Source: Pseudomonas oryzagri (lineage in GTDB: Bacteria > Pseudomonadota > Gammaproteobacteria > Pseudomonadales > Pseudomonadaceae). From it: a stretch of 64,000 nt of DNA. Within the stretch, counting starts at the first letter, position 1; each line of letters starts with the position of its first letter. The notes below the pieces were generated by a model that ran no database searches, was not told where the DNA came from, and was given only the letters and a program-made list of their open reading frames with translations. The DNA is taken from positions 248,001 through 312,000 of the forward strand of contig NZ_JAJHPU010000019.1 of the NCBI RefSeq assembly GCF_020831405.1, in the 5' to 3' direction. Made by a program: the position numbers and the translations under genes. Below, one piece after another: positions 44,501 to 51,566 of this stretch.

Positions 44501-45159
44501 CGGCTGCACTGGAGCAGGCGCTGGGCGAGCAGCAGCACCAGTGCGATCAGGCCGAGCAGCACAGCGTCGAGCTGCGCGCCGCATTGGTCGAGGACGACCG
44601 CCGCCACGGCCAGAGCCGCGAGCTGCTGACGCGCATCGCCGCGGCGCAGGCCGAACACCTGCGCTGGGGGCGGATCGGCGCGCTGATCGGCTCGGCGGAG
44701 GGGGACAAGTTCCGCCGCATCGCCCAGGGCTACAACCTCGACCTGCTGGTCCAGCACGCCAATGCGCAGCTGCGCCAGCTGGCCCGCCGCTACCGCCTGA
44801 AACGCGGCGGCAGCGTGCTGGGCCTGCTGGTGCTGGATACCGAGATGGGCGACGAGCTGCGCTCGGTGCACTCGCTGTCCGGCGGCGAGACCTTCCTGGT
44901 CTCCCTGGCCCTGGCGCTGGGCCTGGCGTCGATGGCGTCGAGCAAGCTGCGCATCGAGTCGCTGTTCATCGACGAAGGTTTCGGCAGCCTCGATCCCGAG
45001 TCGCTGCAACTGGCCATGGACGCGCTGGACAGCCTGCAGGCGCAGGGGCGCAAGGTGGCGGTGATTTCCCACGTGCAGGAGATGCACGAGCGCATCCCGG
45101 TACAGATCCGTGTGCAACGCCAGGGCAACGGCGCCAGCACGCTGGATATCGTCGGCTGA
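41524..45159 (+). CDS. sbcC: Exonuclease subunit SbcC
   Basis: A 1211-residue SMC-like ATPase. Walker A GPTGAGKSTLLDAL is near residue 40. Two very long coiled-coil arms, rich in Gln, Glu, Leu and Ala, flank a zinc-hook motif CPVC (C605 and C608). The C-terminal ATPase half has the signature LSGGET and Walker B LFIDEGFGSLD. The ATG overlaps the sbcD stop (ATGA), so the two are co-translated. Confidence 0.96.
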   Translation: MKILAIRLKNLASLAGEQEVDFTAEPLASAGLFAITGPTGAGKSTLLDALCLALFGETPRLQHAKSTLKVPDGSDNDALGSDDGRNLLRRGTSGGHAEVDFVGVDGKRYRARWEVRRARDKASGKLQNSQQSLRDLDGDQLLTGNKIEFREQMELRLGLTLQQFTRAVLLAQSEFSAFLKADDNERGALLEKLTDTGVYSSLGKAAFAAAKRAREALEDLEREAGGIRPLEAEERADLEQRHAAAVVLFKTAQSQLQELERQRQWLTELARLQGERQAAQIQLDSARTAQENLAGERQTLALLEQLAPERHRFARQAELGPLLTELHASLQRHGEQQQVLQQRLIELDAAAQRTAAERDAAEQARQSADGALRQAYGEEQRLAELQQELAKAQQAAQQARDAVAAGERTLAQLQERQTRLIAQQDELTERLQHSADLHGLCSAWDGHRPRLQQAVQLANQLGKGREELPALQQAASQAQQQLEAARQQLDALQQRLGGSAPAEQIATLQRQLGGWRPRLSALEEAQRLCQRHTELASGLARVQARATELQTRREQCVTSGKATGSELQSAEQALKITLELLERQRLARSASVEELRAQLRDGEPCPVCGSAEHPYHHGDSLLAALASQDEAEAARAQQQVERLRDRQIELRTEYRELERQLGEANQERERLAGELGPLERDLAAHAKLATQPGEQRSAWLAGQVAGLRQSIRAAEQRQSELLELQQHSERLQEQDRQAEQASQTARRNLEHQQQRLSEDQQRLDSELETFAELLPGDWLQRWQAAPALSFMELDRQIAERLQQLDEQRELDEEQRERQATLEQERLQQNHRQQLLHTCGARLGELDELRRVAETALRQCLGAQPSAAAWQQALEQAQGRARAAASSAEQARQDAHTRQVQLVAEEHNLRQRLSELHAEQAGLQHELAAWRAGHPQLDDATLAALLAQPAARAGELREQLQRASETLAQCQVRLEERSQQLAAHQAKQTEAPEPAALEQALGEQQHQCDQAEQHSVELRAALVEDDRRHGQSRELLTRIAAAQAEHLRWGRIGALIGSAEGDKFRRIAQGYNLDLLVQHANAQLRQLARRYRLKRGGSVLGLLVLDTEMGDELRSVHSLSGGETFLVSLALALGLASMASSKLRIESLFIDEGFGSLDPESLQLAMDALDSLQAQGRKVAVISHVQEMHERIPVQIRVQRQGNGASTLDIVG

Positions 45160-45232
45160 CGGCGTGTGGCAGGACGGTGTAAAAAACCTGCGGTCGTTTT
45201 CCACGGGGTGGCCATCCACCCTGCGGTTCTTC

Positions 45233-45291
45233 TGTAGGGGCGAATTCATTCGCCGACGCGGCCTCGCCAGGCGAATGAATTCGCCCCTACA
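45233..45291. repeat. Dispersed palindromic repeat
   Basis: A 59-bp inverted repeat with arms TGTAGGGGCGAATTCATTCG and its complement around a short variable centre. It is the best-preserved member of the family. Confidence 0.88.
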
Positions 45292-45450
45292 AGGAGCTCC
45301 CTGTCGCGCATGCCAAGGGTATCGGCGGGGTCCGGCCACTGACGTAGGGTGGGAAACTGCCGCAGGCATTTCCCACCATCCGCATCTGGCGGTGGTGGAA
45401 AATCGCTGCGCGAGTTTTCCACGGGGTGGCCATCCACCCTGCGGTTCTTC

Positions 45451-45509
45451 TGTAGGGGCGAATTCATTCGCCGACGCGACCTCGCCAGGCGAATGAATTC
45501 GCCCCTACA
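45451..45509. repeat. Dispersed palindromic repeat, second tandem copy
   Basis: Same element as at 45233, duplicated with the 218-bp tandem unit. Confidence 0.88.
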
Positions 45510-45783
45510 AGGAACTCCCTGTCGCGCGTGACAAGGGTATCGGCGGGGTCCGGCCACTGACGTAGGGTGGGAAACTGCCGCAGGCATTTCCCACCATCCG
45601 CATCCGGCGACGGTAGAAAATCGCTACGCGAGTTTTCCACGGGGGCCATCCGCCCTACAGTCAGGTGCCAGCAGGTTGTCCCATCCCTGGGAGCGCCCTA
45701 CTTCTGCTCCGGCAATCCGCTTGGCCCGCGGCCACCGGGCTCCCGCCTGCACCGAGCGACAGGCGGGGCTATCCCGAGTCGCC

Positions 45784-46005
45784 CTAGACCTTACTTCCCG
45801 CCCCCGTCAGCGCCGCCTGCACCAGCGGGTGCAGGTCGGCGCCGTAGTGCTCCTCCTGCCAGACCGTCAGCTCGCGGCGCATCGCCGGGGTCCAGAAGCT
45901 CTGCAGGTGCTGGCGCACGCCCTGCACGGCCAGGTCCTTGTCCGGCTCGCTGGCGAAGTACTGGGCGATCTGGTTGGCCATCTTGATCAGGTTGTCGGTG
46001 CTCAT
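45784..46005 (-). CDS. fdsD: NAD-dependent formate dehydrogenase delta subunit (FdsD)
   Basis: A 73-residue helical protein (MSTDNLIKMANQIAQYF start, HYGADLHPLV near the end), typical of the small FdsD subunit found with soluble molybdenum formate dehydrogenases. It overlaps fdsA by ATGA and closes the operon. Confidence 0.9.
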   Translation of the reverse strand: MSTDNLIKMANQIAQYFASEPDKDLAVQGVRQHLQSFWTPAMRRELTVWQEEHYGADLHPLVQAALTGAGSKV

Positions 46006-48890
46006 CGGCGTCCCTCCGCTTTCTCGGCGCGACGGCGCTCGGCGAGCAGGCGCCGCTGTTCGTCACTGAACTCCTGGTAGCGCTTCTGCCACTCGGAAGG
46101 CTGGTAGACCCGCGTGACCTCCACCGCCGTGACCTTGTATTCCGGGCAGTTGGTGGCCCAGTCGGAGTTGTCGGTGGTGATCACGTTGGCCCCCGATTCG
46201 GGGAAGTGGAAGGTGGTGTACACCACCCCCGGCGCCACCCGCTCGGAAACCCTGGCGCGCAGCACCGTCTGCCCGGCGCGGCTGCCCACGCCGACCCAGT
46301 CGCCGTCGGCGATGCCGCGGCTCTCGGCGTCGCTGGGGTGGATCTCCAGGCGGTCCTCCTCGTGCCAGGCGACGTTGTCGGTGCGCCGGGTCTGCGCGCC
46401 GACGTTGTACTGGCTGAGGATGCGCCCGGTGGTCAGCAGCAGCGGGTAGCGGCTGTTGACCTTCTCCTCGGTGGGCACGTAGCCGGTGAGCATGAAGCGC
46501 CCCTTGCCGCGCACGAACTCCTCGATGTGCATGGTCGGCGTGCCGTCCGGCGCGGCGTCGTTGCACGGCCACTGCAGGCTGCCGTGGCGATCCAGCTCGG
46601 CGTAGCTGACGCGGGTGAAGGTCGGCGTCAGGCTGGCGATCTCGTCCATGATCTCCTGCGGATGCCAGTACGCCATCTTGTAGCCCAGGGCGTTGGCCAA
46701 GAGCTGGGTGGCCTCCCAGTCGGCCAAGCCGCCGAGCGGGTCCATCACCTTGCGCACGCGCGAGATGCGCCGCTCGGCGTTGGTGAAGGTGCCGTCCTTC
46801 TCCAGGAACGAGCTGCCCGGCAGGAACACGTGGGCGAACTTGGCGGTTTCGTTGAGGAAGATGTCCTGCACCACCACGCATTCCATGGCCGCCAGCGCCG
46901 CGGTGACGTGCTGGGTGTTGGGATCGCTCTGGGCGATGTCCTCGCCGTGGCAGTAGAGGCCCTTGAAGGTGCCGCCGAGGGCCGCCTCGAACATGTTGGG
47001 GATGCGCAGGCCCGGATCGGGCTGCAGGGTCACGCCCCAGGCCTGCTCGAACTGGTCGCGCACCGCGTCGTTGGAGACGTGGCGGTAGCCCGGCAGCTCG
47101 TGGGGGAAGGAGCCCATGTCGCAGGAACCCTGGACGTTGTTCTGGCCGCGCAGCGGGTTGACGCCGACGCCCTCGCGGCCGATGTTGCCGGTCGCCATGG
47201 CGAGGTTGGCGATGCCCATCACCGCGGTGCTGCCCTGGCTGTGCTCGGTGACGCCCAGGCCGTAGTAGATCGCCGCGTTGCCGCCGGTGGCGTACAGCCG
47301 GGCGGCCGCGCGGATCTGCTCGGCGGGCACGCCGCACACCGGGCCGAGGGCCTCCGGCGAGTTCTCCGCGAGGCCGACGAAGTCGCGCCAGTGGGCGAAG
47401 GCCGCCGCCTCGCAGCGCTCCTCGACGAAGCGCTGGTCGATCAGCCCCTCGCTGACGATGACGTGGGCCAGGGCGTTGAGCATGGCCACGTTGGTGCCCG
47501 GACGCAGCTGCAGGTGCAGCTCGGCGCGGGCGTGCGGCGAATCCACCAGGTCGATGCGCCGCGGGTCGATGACGATCAGCCGCGCGCCCTGGCGCAGACG
47601 TTTCTTGAGCAGGGAACCGAACACCGGGTGGGCGTCGGTGGGGTTGGCGCCGATCACCAGGATGACGTCGGCCTGCAGCACCGAGTCGAAGCTCTGCGTG
47701 CCGGCGGACTCGCCGAGGGTCTGCTTCAAGCCGTAGCCGGTGGGCGAGTGGCAGACGCGCGCGCAGGTGTCGACGTTGTTGTTGCCGAAGCCGGCGCGGA
47801 CCAGCTTCTGCACCAGGTAGGTTTCTTCGTTGGTGCAGCGGCTGGAGGTGATGCCGCCGATCGAGTCGCGCCCGTACTTGAGCTGGATGCGGCGGAATTC
47901 GCCGGCCGCGTAAGTGACCGCCTCCTCCCAGCTGACTTCCTGCCAGGGGTCGTCGATGCTCTTGCGGATCATCGGCTTGGTGATGCGGTCGGGGTGGGTG
48001 GCGTAGCCCCAGGCGAAGCGGCCCTTGACGCAGGCGTGGCCGTGGTTGGCCTGGCCGTTCTTGTCCGGGACCATGCGCACCAGCTGCTCGCCTTTCATCT
48101 CGGCGCGCAGCGAGCAGCCCACGCCGCAGTAGGCGCAGGTGGTGACCACGCTGCGCTCGGCCTGGCCGATCGCCACCACGGTCTTTTCCATCAGCGTCGC
48201 GGTCGGACAGGCCGCCACGCAGGCGCCGCAGGACACGCACTCGGAGTCGAGGAAGTTGTCGCCGCCGGCGGCCGCGACCCGCGAGTCGAAGCCGCGGCCC
48301 TCGATGGTCAGGGCGAAGGTGCCCTGGATTTCCTCGCAGGCGCGCACGCAGCGGCTGCAGACGATGCACTTGCTCGGGTCGTACTCGAAATACGGGTTGG
48401 AGACGTCCTTCGCCTCGTCCAGGTGGTTGGCGCCCTCGTAGCCGTAGCGCACCTCGCGCAGGCCCACCTGGCCGGCGACGGTCTGCAGCTCGCAGTTGCC
48501 GTTGGCCGGACAGGTCAGGCAGTCCAGCGGGTGGTCGGAGATGTACAGCTCCATGACGTTGCGGCGCAGGTCGGCCAGTTTCGGCGTCTGGGTGCGCACT
48601 ACCATGCCCTCGGCCACCGGCGTGGTGCAGGAGGCGGGGTAGCCGCGCATGCCCTCGATTTCCACCACGCACATGCGGCAGGAGCCGAAGGCTTCCAGGC
48701 TGTCGGTGGCGCACAGTTTGGGGATGCTGGTGCCGAGCATTGCCGCGGCGCGCATCACCGAGGTGCCGGCGGGCACGCTGATTGCGCGGCCGTCGATGCT
48801 CAGGCTGACCTGCACCTCGCTTTCGCGCGCGGGGGTGCCAAGGTCGAGGGTGCCCAGGTCGGCGGTGGCGGGGTCGAAGATGTTGATCAT
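46002..48890 (-). CDS. fdsA: NAD-dependent formate dehydrogenase alpha subunit (FdsA)
   Basis: The 962-residue catalytic subunit that oxidises formate to CO2. Domains in order: N-terminal [2Fe-2S] ferredoxin-like domain (Cys cluster with CRMC), NuoG-type His/Cys [4Fe-4S] region, two 4Fe-4S clusters (CIVCSRCVRAC and CVSCGACVAAC), a further [4Fe-4S] at CAYCGVGC, then the bis-MGD molybdopterin oxidoreductase core and the C-terminal dinucleotide-binding domain. The active-site residue is Cys380 (VCHSPTG), so no selenocysteine is needed. Electrons pass to FdsB and FdsG for NAD reduction. It overlaps fdsB and fdsD by 4 bp each. Confidence 0.95.
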   Translation of the reverse strand: MINIFDPATADLGTLDLGTPARESEVQVSLSIDGRAISVPAGTSVMRAAAMLGTSIPKLCATDSLEAFGSCRMCVVEIEGMRGYPASCTTPVAEGMVVRTQTPKLADLRRNVMELYISDHPLDCLTCPANGNCELQTVAGQVGLREVRYGYEGANHLDEAKDVSNPYFEYDPSKCIVCSRCVRACEEIQGTFALTIEGRGFDSRVAAAGGDNFLDSECVSCGACVAACPTATLMEKTVVAIGQAERSVVTTCAYCGVGCSLRAEMKGEQLVRMVPDKNGQANHGHACVKGRFAWGYATHPDRITKPMIRKSIDDPWQEVSWEEAVTYAAGEFRRIQLKYGRDSIGGITSSRCTNEETYLVQKLVRAGFGNNNVDTCARVCHSPTGYGLKQTLGESAGTQSFDSVLQADVILVIGANPTDAHPVFGSLLKKRLRQGARLIVIDPRRIDLVDSPHARAELHLQLRPGTNVAMLNALAHVIVSEGLIDQRFVEERCEAAAFAHWRDFVGLAENSPEALGPVCGVPAEQIRAAARLYATGGNAAIYYGLGVTEHSQGSTAVMGIANLAMATGNIGREGVGVNPLRGQNNVQGSCDMGSFPHELPGYRHVSNDAVRDQFEQAWGVTLQPDPGLRIPNMFEAALGGTFKGLYCHGEDIAQSDPNTQHVTAALAAMECVVVQDIFLNETAKFAHVFLPGSSFLEKDGTFTNAERRISRVRKVMDPLGGLADWEATQLLANALGYKMAYWHPQEIMDEIASLTPTFTRVSYAELDRHGSLQWPCNDAAPDGTPTMHIEEFVRGKGRFMLTGYVPTEEKVNSRYPLLLTTGRILSQYNVGAQTRRTDNVAWHEEDRLEIHPSDAESRGIADGDWVGVGSRAGQTVLRARVSERVAPGVVYTTFHFPESGANVITTDNSDWATNCPEYKVTAVEVTRVYQPSEWQKRYQEFSDEQRRLLAERRRAEKAEGRR

Positions 48891-50446
48891 TGGTCGGCCT
48901 CCGGAGTCTGCAGACCGAAGTCGGCGGGGAAGTGCCTGAGGGCGCTGGTCACCGGGTAGGCGGTCATGCCGCCCATGGCGCAGAGCGAGCCGTAGGTCAT
49001 GGTGTCGCAGAGGTCCTTGAGCAATTCGGCCTGCTCCTCGCGGGCGGTGATGTCGGTGGCGGCGATCAGGCGGTCCACCACCTCGACGCCGCGGGTCGAG
49101 CCGATCCGGCACGGCGTGCACTTGCCGCAGGATTCCTCGGCGCAGAACTGCATGGCGAAACGCGCCATCTGCGCCATGTTCAGGGTGTCGTCGGCGACCA
49201 CCACGCCGCCGTGGCCGAGCATCGCGCCCATCGCGGCGAAGGCCTCGTAGTCCAGCGGGGTGTCGAACTGCGCCGGCGGCACCCAGGCGCCCAGCGGGCC
49301 GCCCACCTGCGCCGCCTTCAGCGGCCGGCCGCTGGCGGTGCCGCCGCCGTAGCCTTCCACCAGCTCGCGCAGGGTCAGACCGAAGGCGCGCTCCACCAGG
49401 CCGCCGTGACGGATATTGCCGGCCAGCTGGAAGGGCATGGTGCCCAGCGAACGACCCATGCCGAAGTCGCGGTAGAACTGCGCACCGCGGGCGAGGATCA
49501 CCGGCACCGAGGTCAGGGTGAGCACGTTGTGCACCAGGGTCGGCTGGCCGAACAGGCCCTGCAGCGCCGGCAGCGGCGGCTTGGCGCGCACCAGGCCGCG
49601 CTTGCCCTCCAGCGAGTCGAGCAGCGCGGTTTCCTCGCCGCAGATGTAGGCGCCGGCGCCGACGCGCACTTCGAGGTGGAAGGCGCGGCCGCTGCCGGCC
49701 ACGTCGGCACCGAGGTAGCCGGCTTGCCGGGCGATGCCGATGGCCGCGCGCAGCGTCTCCACCGCCTGCGGGTACTCGGAGCGCACGTAGATGTAGCCGA
49801 GGGTGGCGCCGACGGCGAGGCCGGCGATGGTCATGCCCTCGATCAGCAGGAAGGGGTCGCCCTCCATCTGCATGCGGTCGGCGAAGGTGCCGGAGTCGCC
49901 CTCGTCGGCGTTGCACACCACGTACTTCTGGGCGGCCTTGGCGCCGCGCACGGTGCGCCACTTGATGCCGGCCGGGAAGGCCGCGCCGCCGCGACCGCGC
50001 AGGCCGGAGTCGAGCACCGCGGCGACGATGTCATCGCCCTCCAGGGCGATGGCGCGGGTCAGCCCTTCGAAACCGCCATGCGCCTGGTAGTCCTCCAGCG
50101 ACAGCGGCCGGGTGATGCCGGCGCGAGCGAACAGCAGGCGCTGCTGGCTCTTCAGATAGGGAATCTCCTCCACCGGCCCCAGGGCCAGCGGATGGGCGCC
50201 GGCGTCGCCGGCCAGGGCGTCCAGCAAGGACGGTACGTCCTCGACCGTCAGCGGGCCGAAGCCCTGACGGCCTTCGGGGCCGTCCAGCTCGACCAGCGGC
50301 TCCAGCCAGAACAGGCCGCGGGAGCTGGTGCGCTGAATGTCCAGCGACAGGTTGCGCCGCTCGGCCTCGCGGGCCAGGGCGTCGGCTACGTCGTCGGCAC
50401 CGACCGCGCGGGCGACGGAATCACAGGGGATACACAGCTTCAGCAT
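48887..50446 (-). CDS. fdsB: NAD-dependent formate dehydrogenase beta subunit (FdsB)
   Basis: A 519-residue NuoF-like subunit. A short thioredoxin-like N-terminal region precedes the NADH- and FMN-binding core (LRGRGGAAFPAG, CNADEGDSGTF, GAGAYICGEETALL) and a C-terminal [4Fe-4S] site ESCGKCTPCRIG. It reduces NAD with electrons from FdsA. The start is ATG 50446, which overlaps the end of fdsG by 7 bp. Confidence 0.95.
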   Translation of the reverse strand: MLKLCIPCDSVARAVGADDVADALAREAERRNLSLDIQRTSSRGLFWLEPLVELDGPEGRQGFGPLTVEDVPSLLDALAGDAGAHPLALGPVEEIPYLKSQQRLLFARAGITRPLSLEDYQAHGGFEGLTRAIALEGDDIVAAVLDSGLRGRGGAAFPAGIKWRTVRGAKAAQKYVVCNADEGDSGTFADRMQMEGDPFLLIEGMTIAGLAVGATLGYIYVRSEYPQAVETLRAAIGIARQAGYLGADVAGSGRAFHLEVRVGAGAYICGEETALLDSLEGKRGLVRAKPPLPALQGLFGQPTLVHNVLTLTSVPVILARGAQFYRDFGMGRSLGTMPFQLAGNIRHGGLVERAFGLTLRELVEGYGGGTASGRPLKAAQVGGPLGAWVPPAQFDTPLDYEAFAAMGAMLGHGGVVVADDTLNMAQMARFAMQFCAEESCGKCTPCRIGSTRGVEVVDRLIAATDITAREEQAELLKDLCDTMTYGSLCAMGGMTAYPVTSALRHFPADFGLQTPEADQ

Positions 50447-50922
50447 GAACCGTCCTCCAGGCAGCCCTCGACCAGCGCGCGCAGGCGCTCGGGGGTAAGG
50501 CGCGCGTGCACGCGGCCGTCCAGCTCCAGGGCCGGCGAACAGGCGCAGGCGCCCAGGCAATAGACCGGCCGCAGGTGGATCGCGCCGTCGGCGCTGGTGC
50601 CGTGGTCGTCCACCTGCAGCTGCTCGCGCAGCTGGGCAGCCAGGGCTTCGGCGCCGCGGCTCTGGCAGGACTCGGCGCGGCACAGGCGCAGGGTGTGGCG
50701 CGCCGGCGGCGTGGTGCGGAAGTCGTGATAGAAGCTGATCACCCCGCGGACCTCAGCCTGGCTGAGGTTGAGCGCGTGGGCGATTTCGGGAACGGCGACG
50801 TCGGGGATGTACCCGGCATCGTCCTGGATGGCGTGGAGGATCGGCAGCAGGGCACCCGGGGTGTCCTTCTCGCGTTCCAGCACGCGGTGAATCAGAGGCA
50901 GGTGAAGCGTCTCATCAGGCAT
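50440..50922 (-). CDS. fdsG: NAD-dependent formate dehydrogenase gamma subunit (FdsG)
   Basis: A 160-residue NuoE-like subunit with a thioredoxin-fold [2Fe-2S] site (CRAESCQSRG and CLGACACSPAL). It is the first gene of fdsGBAD; GAGG lies 8 nt before ATG 50922. The open frame continues upstream without family similarity. No fdsR or fdsC/fdhD neighbour is present. Confidence 0.94.
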   Translation of the reverse strand: MPDETLHLPLIHRVLEREKDTPGALLPILHAIQDDAGYIPDVAVPEIAHALNLSQAEVRGVISFYHDFRTTPPARHTLRLCRAESCQSRGAEALAAQLREQLQVDDHGTSADGAIHLRPVYCLGACACSPALELDGRVHARLTPERLRALVEGCLEDGSC

Positions 50923-51230
50923 ACAGCGTACCTCGGCATCACGGACGCGACTGCCAATGGCGGCAGCGGTCCGGAAATCTTCGGCTGCGGCGAACCCGCC
51001 GCGTCGCACAGCGCAGCTTCGTTGGTCGCCATCCTTGCGCCCCAGGCAGGCGTCGTCGCGCCCCTGGCCCGGAACATTGGCAAAGCTTGCCATCCCCGCC
51101 GCCCGGACATTGCACCCGAACGACACTGCGCATCCTGAATCCGACCGGCCATCAAAGGAAGCCAATTTCCCGGCCGGCAAGGGGCGAATTCATGCGCGAC
51201 GGCCCCGCTCAGGCGAGCGATTTCCCGGCC

Positions 51231-51290
51231 TGTAGGGGCGAATTCATTCGCCGACGTTGCCTGGTCGGGCGAGTGAATTCGCCCTTACAG
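51231..51290. repeat. Dispersed palindromic repeat
   Basis: A 60-bp inverted repeat TGTAGGGGCGAATTCATTCG to GAATTCGCCCTTACAG, same family as at 45233. Confidence 0.85.
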
Positions 51291-51412
51291 TCATGGGTCG
51301 AAGCAGATCGAGAGTGGCACAGGGCGGGCCACGGCGCAGCCCTGCCCGCCCGCCAAGCCGACGCGCGGCCCGACGCGGAATGGGCGGGACTTTTTCCTGC
51401 CCGCGCGATCCC

Positions 51413-51474
51413 CTGCAGGGGCGAATGAATTCGCCGACGCGGCTCCGTCGGGCGAATGAATTCGCCTCCTACAG
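51413..51474. repeat. Dispersed palindromic repeat
   Basis: Variant with arms CTGCAGGGGCGAATGAATTC and GAATGAATTCGCCTCCTACAG. A left arm with CTGCAG links it to the degenerate copy at 1827. Confidence 0.85.
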
Positions 51475-51566
51475 AAGAGCCCCGCGTGAGATGTCGATCT
51501 GAACGGCGCGCCGGCGGGCGCTGCGCGGGGCTTGGCCAGCCCGCGCGATCTACAACCCCTCGCGCC

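Larger units (their letters stand above)
45197..45660. repeat. Tandem repeat, 218-bp period, just over two copies
   Basis: The sequence TTTTCCACGGGGTGGCCATC recurs at 45197 and 45415 and, shortened, at about 45633, an exact 218-bp period. Units contain a dispersed palindrome and AT-rich TGGAAAATCGC blocks. No gene is supported. It fills the gap between sbcC and fdsD. Confidence 0.88.
50923..51566. other. Noncoding region with dispersed repeats
   Basis: About 640 bp between fdsG and the end of the helicase gene. It holds two full palindromic repeats (51231, 51413) and a half-copy from about 51179, with the fds promoter presumably in 50923-51170. No gene is supported. Confidence 0.6.

Noticed and set aside
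46002-48890. Selenocysteine-containing formate dehydrogenase
   Set aside because: The active-site codon is a normal Cys (TGC) and no in-frame TGA is present.
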